From the NCBI GenBank assembly GCA_027593305.1, contig JAQCJA010000200.1:1-7746 (forward strand): DNA of 7,746 bases, written 5' to 3'. Positions 1 through 5,095 of this stretch are shown here, piece after piece. Each line of letters opens with the position of its first letter. The first letter of the stretch is position 1. A model generated the notes under the pieces. The model saw nothing but the letters and a program-made list of their open reading frames with translations, had not been told where the DNA came from and made no database searches. This DNA is from a bacterium (GTDB lineage: Bacteria > Latescibacterota > UBA2968 > UBA8231). The position numbers and the translations under genes were made by a program.

Positions 1-3
1 CTG

Positions 4-723
4 ATGGCTGCCCCAGCGCTCAACCCGTTGTTTCAGGTGGGCCTCGACGTCCGCGACCGGGACTGCCTGGTTATCGGCGGCGGCGGCGAAGCAGAGGACA
101 AGACCGGACGCCTGCTGGACGCGGGCGGCAGGATCCTGCTCGTCAGTCCCGACATGACGCCGGCACTGGCAGACCACGTTCACTGCAGCCGCATCCGTGC
201 CAGGCGGCGACGCTACAAGCCATGGGATCTCGATGGCGCCTTTCTCGTCATGAATACGGTGCGCGGCGACCTCGGCCTTGCAGAACAGGTCTTTGCTGCC
301 GCCGAATCCCGTGGCGTCATCGTCAACACCTACGATGATCTGGCGCATTCCCACTTTGGCATGCCCGCCCTCGTCAGCGCGGGTCCCCTGCGGATCAGCA
401 TCAGTTCCAGCAACGCCAGCCCAACCTTGTCAGGTCGGTTGCGCCAGGACCTGGAGGGGCTGTTCGACGAGGAATTTGGCCAGTACCTCGAGGAACTGGG
501 GCGGGCCAGGGCCCTGCTGAAGGAGAGGATTCCCGACTTTGCCACCCGTCGGCAGATGCTTCGGGGACTCGTCGAAGGAGTCAGCCTGCAGGGTCACCTG
601 CACTTGCCTGAAGACTGGAGGAGGCGCATCGAAAGCGCCCTGGAGCAAGCGCCAGTTACCGGAGCGGACACAAAAAAACCCGGCGAAAGCCGGGTTTCGT
701 CGAAAACTGATGATGACGGCTGA
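4..723 (+). CDS. Siroheme synthase N-terminal-type protein (precorrin-2 dehydrogenase / sirohydrochlorin ferrochelatase)
   Basis: The 239-residue protein matches the N-terminal half of CysG and yeast Met8p, which oxidises precorrin-2 with NAD+ and inserts iron to form siroheme. Residues 21-45 hold the dinucleotide-binding loop (VIGGGGEAEDK) of a Rossmann fold. D111 in NTYDD aligns with the catalytic Asp104 of E. coli CysG, and S135 in ISISSSNASP aligns with its phosphorylated Ser128. MPALVSAGPL (120-129) and the following helix LSGRLRQDLEGLF are also typical. The methyltransferase domain of CysG is absent, so this is the stand-alone form, and a separate uroporphyrinogen-III methyltransferase is expected elsewhere. 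The loop is odd: GEAEDK replaces the usual DVAxRK. The last 20 or so residues (from about 220) are low-complexity and are encoded across the terminator of the opposing gene. The ATG at 4 fits the family start, but the upstream sequence is outside the window. The family call is strong; full bifunctionality is inferred. Confidence 0.85.
   Translation: MAAPALNPLFQVGLDVRDRDCLVIGGGGEAEDKTGRLLDAGGRILLVSPDMTPALADHVHCSRIRARRRRYKPWDLDGAFLVMNTVRGDLGLAEQVFAAAESRGVIVNTYDDLAHSHFGMPALVSAGPLRISISSSNASPTLSGRLRQDLEGLFDEEFGQYLEELGRARALLKERIPDFATRRQMLRGLVEGVSLQGHLHLPEDWRRRIESALEQAPVTGADTKKPGESRVSSKTDDDG
672..697 (-). terminator. Intrinsic terminator of the HU-like gene, inside the 3' end of the siroheme gene
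   Basis: A perfect 9-bp stem (AAACCCGGC / GCCGGGTTT, 676-684 with 689-697) closes on a 4-nt loop (685-688, GAAA on the + strand). On the minus strand it is followed by a run of seven T (complement of 672-678), the classic Rho-independent layout. It lies 26 nt beyond the HU-like stop codon. On the plus strand only three T follow the stem, so it should work poorly, if at all, in that direction. It is translated in the siroheme-type gene as part of that protein's C-terminal tail. Confidence 0.85.
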
Positions 724-1170
724 CTACTCGACGTCGTCATCATCATCGTCATCATCATCATCATCGTCGTCATCGTCATCATCGAAATCGGCAACAGAAT
801 ACGCTCGTGCGACTTTGCCGGCGATGGTTTCGACTGGCACCGGTTTGCCGTCGGCGTCCAAGAGCACCTCGACCTCTTCCCGCGTCTGATGCAGGGCCTC
901 TTTCAGAAGCCGGCCTGGCTTGAAGTGCGTTTTACGGCGCGCGGGAACGTAGATGATTTCACCCGTGCGGGGATTGCGGGCTGCGGGCTTGGGACGCGTA
1001 TCCTTGACCTGAAAGACCCCGAAGCCCCGGATCTCGATCCGGTTGCCCTCGATCAGACTGTCACGCATAGCCACGAACAGACTGTCCACCATCTTGGCGG
1101 CCAGGTTTTTCTTGCACCCGGTGCTCAGGCTTACCAGCAGCGCGAGGTCTTTTTTTGTGATCGTCGACAA
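724..1170 (-). CDS. HU/IHF-family DNA-binding protein with a poly-aspartate C-terminal tail
   Basis: Residues 1-94 form a complete HU/IHF fold: an N-terminal helical pair (TKKDLALLVSLSTGCKKNLA), the GFGVF turn at 49-53, and the DNA-bending beta arm with RNPRTGE (65-71). P67 of that arm corresponds to the intercalating proline of HU. The C-terminal helix FKPGRLLKEAL follows. HU proteins are usually about 90 residues; this one has 148. The extra part is a linker (about 95-128) and then 17 consecutive Asp (130-146), ending Val-Glu. The protein should bind and bend DNA as a dimer in the nucleoid; the acidic tail may tune or autoinhibit this (inference). The start is TTG at 1170, chosen because AGGAG (complement of 1179-1183) sits 8 nt upstream and translation from there begins exactly at the HU N-terminus. 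It is single-gene, with its own promoter and terminator. Its stop abuts that of the converging siroheme gene. Confidence 0.93.
   Translation of the reverse strand: MSTITKKDLALLVSLSTGCKKNLAAKMVDSLFVAMRDSLIEGNRIEIRGFGVFQVKDTRPKPAARNPRTGEIIYVPARRKTHFKPGRLLKEALHQTREEVEVLLDADGKPVPVETIAGKVARAYSVADFDDDDDDDDDDDDDDDDDVE
733..783 (-). repeat. GAT/GAC trinucleotide tract encoding 17 Asp
   Basis: Seventeen consecutive codons, 11 GAT and 6 GAC, encode the acidic tail of the HU-like protein. The synonymous mix shows it is not a freshly expanded pure repeat. Runs of identical GAT (up to five) could still allow length change in whole codons by slippage, which would alter tail length without frameshift. Confidence 0.95.
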
Positions 1171-1234
1171 GGGGATCTCTCCTGCTTGTCGCAGACTGCG
1201 TTCGTCCGCTGACAGGAGTGTCTAAGTGGCTTTA

Positions 1235-1250
1235 GTTATTGGTAAATAAC
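1235..1250. promoter_or_regulatory. Perfect dyad in the HU-like 5' leader
   Basis: GTTATT-GGTA-AATAAC is a perfect 6-bp inverted repeat with a 4-nt spacer. It lies just downstream of the predicted start of the leftward HU-like transcript, about +4 to +19. It could be an operator for a dimeric regulator, possibly self-regulation, or a weak leader hairpin. Chance occurrence in this AT-rich stretch is possible, and no known operator is recognised. Confidence 0.35.
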
Positions 1251-1260
1251 ACGTTGCAGG

Positions 1261-1290
1261 AAAGTACGGCGCGCAAACAGGCCGTGTCAA
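1261..1290 (-). promoter_or_regulatory. Sigma-70-type promoter of the HU-like gene
   Basis: Read on the minus strand, a perfect -35 TTGACA (1290-1285) is followed by an 18-bp spacer and TACTTT (1266-1261) as the -10. The -10 matches consensus at only 3 of 6 bases. Upstream of the -35 are A/T runs (AAAATTTT at 1292-1299 and a T-run at 1314-1320 on the plus strand) in the position of an UP element. Transcription would begin near 1254, giving a leader of about 84 nt before the TTG start. Confidence 0.6.
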
Positions 1291-1404
1291 GAAAATTTTG
1301 CTAGAAGCGCTTATTTTTTTGGTAGTTAGCGCAGAAAATGCCCCTCTCGTGCTTCGCCAGTTGATGGGCTCTTCTGCTCGGAGGCTGAATGGACCCGCCT
1401 AACC

Positions 1405-1432
1405 ACATATATTTATAGTATAATCAATATGT
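1405..1432 (+). promoter_or_regulatory. AT-rich promoter of the UbiA-led gene set, with flanking dyad
   Basis: A perfect TATAAT box (1419-1424) sits in the most AT-rich stretch of the window, about 19 nt before the UbiA-family start. No convincing -35 lies 16-18 bp upstream (the bases there are GC-rich, near CGCCTA), and there is no TG extension. The promoter may therefore depend on an activator or another sigma factor. The box is bracketed by ACATAT (1405-1410) and ATATGT (1427-1432), an inverted repeat with 16 bp between arms, centred on the upstream edge of the -10. It could be an operator, but AT-rich composition makes chance plausible. Confidence 0.45.
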
Positions 1433-1442
1433 TGAGTGAAAT

Positions 1443-2327
1443 TTGTCTGCCTTCATGAACAGACACCGGTCCGCATCCCCCACGATATCCGGGATCGTCG
1501 CCGCCGTCCACCTGGCCCGCCCGCGCAACTGCCTGCTTACCGGAGTCTCCGTCTGGGTTGGCGCAGTGACGTCGGGCAACCCGCATGTGACGATGGCCGT
1601 CGCTTCTGCTGCCCTCGGCGCCGTGGCCATCGCTGCCGCTGGCAACAGCATGAACGATGTCATCGATCTGGCCGTCGACCGCCGCAATCGTCCGGATCGG
1701 CCGCTGCCGGCGGGGCAGTTGTCGGTCGGCACAGCCCTGATCCTGGCAACTCTAATGGGTGTTTCCGGCCTCTTTTTCGCCTTTCTCTCCGGGCCGCTCC
1801 CCGGAATGATCGCCTTTACCGTCGTCACCGGGCTGGCGCTCTACAACTGGTGGCTGAAACGCATGGGACTGGCGGGCAATGTGCTGGTCAGTCTGATCGC
1901 TGCCGCCACGTTTCCCTTCGGCGCGGCGGCGGCAGGGGCCTGGGGCCGATGGTGGATCCCTGCCCTGTTCGCGGTCTTCTACCATGTCGGCCGCGAACTC
2001 CTGAAGGGATTCGAGGATACCGAGGGTGACCGCCTGATGAACGTACGCACCGTGGCACGCGTTTACGGGGGCCGTGTCGCTTGCCGGGCAGCAGCCCTGC
2101 TGTTCGGCCTCGTGGCCGTTGCGGCGCCGTTGCCGACGGCTCTGGGCGTCTATGGTTGGGGTTATCTGGCGGCCGCTGTGGCCCTCGACATCTTTCTTAT
2201 CGATACTGTCGTTCGACTTTGGTCGGGACTTGCACCCGACTCGCCTCGCCTCAGCCCCCGCTTGCTCACTGGCATGGGACTGGGACTGGCGGCTATCGTT
2301 GCTGGAGAATTCCTGGATCGTGGATAG
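1443..2327 (+). CDS. UbiA-family prenyltransferase, digeranylgeranylglyceryl-phosphate-synthase-like
   Basis: This is a polytopic membrane protein of 294 residues with about eight or nine hydrophobic segments, such as 31-43, 50-68, 95-117, 121-136, 147-163, 172-183, 215-232, 239-257 and 275-289. The first UbiA signature, NDxxDxxxD, is N71-D72-D75-D79, followed by RPDRPLP (83-89). The second Asp-rich motif is EDTEGD (191-196), preceded by RELLK (184-188). These bind the prenyl diphosphate through Mg2+. The REL-K-EDxEGD pattern resembles digeranylgeranylglyceryl phosphate synthases of ether-lipid synthesis more than UbiA or MenA. Quinone, heme or chlorophyll-type acceptors cannot be excluded. 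The start is TTG at 1443, with a weak GAGTGA 3-8 nt upstream; ATG at 1455 is an alternative that removes four residues. It is first in the rightward gene set, 30 bp before the dehydratase. Confidence 0.85.
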   Translation: MSAFMNRHRSASPTISGIVAAVHLARPRNCLLTGVSVWVGAVTSGNPHVTMAVASAALGAVAIAAAGNSMNDVIDLAVDRRNRPDRPLPAGQLSVGTALILATLMGVSGLFFAFLSGPLPGMIAFTVVTGLALYNWWLKRMGLAGNVLVSLIAAATFPFGAAAAGAWGRWWIPALFAVFYHVGRELLKGFEDTEGDRLMNVRTVARVYGGRVACRAAALLFGLVAVAAPLPTALGVYGWGYLAAAVALDIFLIDTVVRLWSGLAPDSPRLSPRLLTGMGLGLAAIVAGEFLDRG

Positions 2328-2345
2328 CCTGACCGTGGATAGAAT

Positions 2346-2351
2346 GGGGAG
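2346..2351 (+). promoter_or_regulatory. Ribosome binding site of the sugar-acid dehydratase
   Basis: GGGGAG lies 6 nt before the ATG at 2358, in the short gap after the UbiA-family gene. It fixes the start at MKITDIRTFP, the usual N-terminus of this enolase-superfamily group. Confidence 0.7.
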
Positions 2352-2357
2352 TGGCTC

Positions 2358-3491
2358 ATGAAAATCACCGACATCAGGACGTTCCCCCTGCATGCAGGAG
2401 AACGAAACTACCTCTTCGTGAAGGTCGAAACCGACGAGGGCCTGTACGGAATGGGTGAATTCGGCATTACCTGGAAGGAACAGGCCGGTGTGGGTGCCAT
2501 TGAGCATATGAAGGCGCACCTGCTGGGACAGGACCCGATGAACATCGAGTTCCTGTGGCAATTGATGTTTCGTGGCGATTTCTTCCCGGGTGGTCGCATC
2601 GGGGCTGCTGCCATCAGCGCCATCGATATTGCCCTGTGGGACATCAAGGGCAAAGCCCTCGCGCAACCGGTACACATGCTTCTTGGGGGCCGCTTGCGGG
2701 ACCGTGTCGCCTGCTACACGGGAATTGGCGGCCAGACTCCGGAGGACTCGGCACGCTCTGCTCAGGACCGGGTCGCGGCGGGTTGGCAGTATCTGCGCCT
2801 GTCGGTCCCCGACCGCAATGGTATCCTCGATGCGCGCACGGCTGTGCGGGATGCCGTCGAGCATTTCGCCGCGGTGCGCGAGGCCGTCGGCGCGGAGGTG
2901 GAGATCTGTATCGACGCGCATACGCGGCTCGACCCACCCGACGCGATTCGTCTGGGTCGCCAGCTGGAGGCGTACGACCCGTTTTTCATCGAGGATCCGT
3001 TGCGCTGCGAGAACCCGCAGAGCTACCGTCAGGTGCGTCAGCATGTGGCCAGTCCTCTTGCCGTTGGTGAGCACTACGCCACAAAGTGGGAATTCCGTCA
3101 GATGGTGGAAGAGGAACTGCTCGACTATGCGCGCATCGACCTGTGCATCGTCGGTGGCCTTACCGAGGCGCGCAAGATCGCCAACTGGTGTGAGACCCAC
3201 TACATAAAGATCGTGCCGCACAATCCGCTGGGTCCCGTATCGGCAGCGGCCTGTCTGCAACTGGATCTGGCGACTGACAACTTCGCCGTACAGGAGGGGG
3301 GGCGGATTGGCAGTTCGTTTCTTGCTGACGTATTCCCCGTGCAGATCCCCTACGAAGCGGGTCACGTGCTGCCACCCGGGGGCCCGGGGCTTGGCATCGA
3401 GTTTGACGAGGACGCGGCGGCAAAATACGAATTCAAGTGGCTCAATGGCCCGCAGTTGCGGCGCTCCGATGGGTCCTTCACCAACTGGTAG
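2358..3491 (+). CDS. Enolase-superfamily sugar-acid dehydratase (mandelate racemase / galactonate dehydratase group)
   Basis: The 377-residue protein has the two-domain layout of the mandelate racemase group: an N-terminal capping domain (about 1-115, with ETDEGLYGMGE at 24-34 and AISAIDIALWDIKGK at 85-99) and a TIM barrel. Mg2+ ligands are D186 (IDAHTR), E212 (FFIEDPL) and E238 (AVGEHYA). H188 and H288 (VPHNPLGP) are the likely acid/base residues, and E313 (VQEGG) closes the site. The Asp-x-His pair at the first ligand and the PHNPLGP segment match D-galactonate and D-mannonate dehydratases. There is no KxK on the second strand (YLRLS instead), which argues against a muconate cycloisomerase or a racemase. 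The expected reaction is dehydration of an aldonic acid to a 2-keto-3-deoxy acid; the substrate is unknown. A sugar isomerase and an FAH-fold protein downstream fit a sugar-acid pathway. Confidence 0.87.
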   Translation: MKITDIRTFPLHAGERNYLFVKVETDEGLYGMGEFGITWKEQAGVGAIEHMKAHLLGQDPMNIEFLWQLMFRGDFFPGGRIGAAAISAIDIALWDIKGKALAQPVHMLLGGRLRDRVACYTGIGGQTPEDSARSAQDRVAAGWQYLRLSVPDRNGILDARTAVRDAVEHFAAVREAVGAEVEICIDAHTRLDPPDAIRLGRQLEAYDPFFIEDPLRCENPQSYRQVRQHVASPLAVGEHYATKWEFRQMVEEELLDYARIDLCIVGGLTEARKIANWCETHYIKIVPHNPLGPVSAAACLQLDLATDNFAVQEGGRIGSSFLADVFPVQIPYEAGHVLPPGGPGLGIEFDEDAAAKYEFKWLNGPQLRRSDGSFTNW

Positions 3492-3551
3492 TGCACTCCC
3501 ATGCTCGCTGGCACTTTGCCATCCTGCATTCCAACCCGGTGGACCAGACGT

Positions 3552-5027
3552 ATGACTCGCATGTGTACAATTGCCGGCCTCGCCCTGTGCCTGTTGACGA
3601 CCTGTACGCCTCGTCCGCGGGGTGATGTGGCGGGCGGCAGGGCCGACAGCAGCCTGTCCCCTGCAACCGACGGTCCCCGCTGGCTCGCTGGCGATCACCA
3701 CATCCACAGCCGTTACAGCGTCGGCTGGAACAAGGACACCTCGCCACCAACACCGACTATCGGCGGCGACGCGATTTACCCGATCGGCATGAATGCCGCC
3801 ATGGCGCGCTACTATGGCTTGAGTTGGGTCGTCGCCACCGACCACGGAGGGCCGATGCACAGCAAGGTCAATTTCGACCTGGCCTACCCCGAACTGGTGC
3901 AGTCCCGCCAGGCCGTGCCGGAAGTCGTGCAGTTTACCGGGCTCGAATTCAACACACCGGGCGCCGACCACTCCAGTCTGATCCTGCCCCGGACGTCCGA
4001 CGAGGCCGAGAGGCGTCGCGATCTGGAAGCCAGATTCGACAAGGTGGAGCCCTGGCCCGCCGATCCAATGCGCGACAGCGAAGCCCTCATGCTGGAGGCC
4101 TTGCAGGTGATGGATGCCCTGTCTCCCAGACCCGTCGTCATTGCCAACCACCCGTCCCGTTCGGCAACGGATACGGGTGTGTACGGCGCCACGTCTCCCG
4201 AAGAATTGCGCAACTGGAACGATACCGCGCCGGAGGTTGCCGTTGGCATGGCAGGTGCGCCGGGACACCAGGCAAGAACCCTTGACCGTGAGGGTGGCCG
4301 CCGCGAGGCGCCGCGTGGTTCGTATGGCAACTCGCCGACGTTGGGCGGCTTCGATCAGATGGCGGCGCGTGTCGGCGGCTTCTGGGATGCCATGCTTGGC
4401 GAAGGCCGGCACTGGTGGATCACGGCCAACTCCGACTCTCATATCAACTGGCGCGAAGGCGGATCGGATTTCTGGCCCGGTGAGTTCTCCAAGACCTACG
4501 TGTGGGCCGAGAAGAGTTACGATGGCATTCTCGAGGGCCTGCGTCATGGACACATCTTCGTCACCACGGGAGATCTCATTTCCGAGCTCTATGTCACCGC
4601 TGGCACCGCCGGAGTTGAGGCCAACATCGGTTCGACGCTGGCCATACAGGCAGGAGCGGACGTCGTCGTCACCATCCGTTTCCGCGATCCGCAGACGACC
4701 AATTCCCATGGCGATGACCCCGCCGTGACCCGCGTGGACCTGATCACCGGGTTGGTGACCGGTGGGGATGCCGGTCCGGTGGTCGGCGGCGACCCGAACA
4801 CAAACCCGAGCGCGAAGGTCATCGCCCGCTTCGGCCCGGGTGTATGGAAGACCGAAGGGGAGTACCGCACGGTAACGCATCATCTGCGTGACCTGCACGC
4901 CAACATGTACCTGCGCGTGCGCGGCACCAATGGCACCGAACTGGAACCCGAGCAGGATCCCGTCGGCGAAAACCCCTGGACCGATCTCTGGTTCTACTCG
5001 AACCCCGTGTTCCTCGAGGCCAGGTAA
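3552..5027 (+). CDS. Exported PHP-domain metallo-hydrolase, probable lipoprotein
   Basis: The 491-residue protein begins with a short signal sequence (MTRM, hydrophobic 5-17) and Cys18 in LTTC. This resembles a lipobox, but Thr at -1 is not the usual Gly/Ala/Ser. After a Pro/Gly-rich spacer, a PHP fold begins at WLAGDHHIHSRYS (44-56). Candidate metal ligands are H50 and H52 (HxH), D97-H98 (ATDHGG), E132 (GLEF), D139-H140 (GADHSS), H200 (IANHPSR) and D295-H297 (NSDSH), a complete PHP/amidohydrolase-like set. From about residue 330 the sequence becomes beta-rich and ends in WFYSNPVF. The family is related to CehA/McbA-type PHP proteins: hydrolases, probably phosphoesterase-like, whose substrates are mostly unknown. 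The start at 3552 is chosen because GGTGGA lies 8 nt upstream and the signal peptide begins there; ATG 3501 would add an implausible Arg/Pro-rich leader without an RBS. It probably acts in the periplasm or at the surface. Confidence 0.82.
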   Translation: MTRMCTIAGLALCLLTTCTPRPRGDVAGGRADSSLSPATDGPRWLAGDHHIHSRYSVGWNKDTSPPTPTIGGDAIYPIGMNAAMARYYGLSWVVATDHGGPMHSKVNFDLAYPELVQSRQAVPEVVQFTGLEFNTPGADHSSLILPRTSDEAERRRDLEARFDKVEPWPADPMRDSEALMLEALQVMDALSPRPVVIANHPSRSATDTGVYGATSPEELRNWNDTAPEVAVGMAGAPGHQARTLDREGGRREAPRGSYGNSPTLGGFDQMAARVGGFWDAMLGEGRHWWITANSDSHINWREGGSDFWPGEFSKTYVWAEKSYDGILEGLRHGHIFVTTGDLISELYVTAGTAGVEANIGSTLAIQAGADVVVTIRFRDPQTTNSHGDDPAVTRVDLITGLVTGGDAGPVVGGDPNTNPSAKVIARFGPGVWKTEGEYRTVTHHLRDLHANMYLRVRGTNGTELEPEQDPVGENPWTDLWFYSNPVFLEAR

Positions 5028-5095
5028 CAGCGAACGGGGAACGCCGCCGCAACAAGTCCTTGCCACTATCGCCGTCACCCCCGACTCTTTCCCTC

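Noticed and set aside
539..889. Plus-strand frame with a long serine run across the Asp tract
   Set aside because: The serine run is the antisense reading of the GAT/GAC repeat, and the frame overlaps two real genes.
1291..1320. AAAATTTT, AAGCGCTT and a T-run read as a plus-strand terminator
   Set aside because: The palindromes have no loop and no plus-strand gene ends there. It is better explained as the A/T-rich region upstream of the HU-like promoter.
1389..1418. Nine-codon ORF (MDPPNHIYL) after GGAGG at 1380-1384
   Set aside because: The spacing to the ATG is only 4 nt, and it ends right before the TATAAT box, so it lies upstream of the predicted transcript. Probably chance.
1752..5078. 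An 1108-codon open frame on the minus strand opposite the UbiA, dehydratase and PHP genes
   Set aside because: The three sense genes all share the same phase, and this frame is codon-aligned with them. It stays open only because the sense genes avoid TTA, CTA and TCA codons, as expected at high GC; it ends at the single CTA Leu codon (104) of the UbiA gene. The product is low-complexity, His/Arg/Gly-rich and unlike any family, whereas each sense gene has intact catalytic motifs.
5060..5095. Upstream TTG start for hisS adding 12 residues
   Set aside because: The extension is Ser/Pro-rich, has no family counterpart and no RBS; the family N-terminus starts at ATG 5096.
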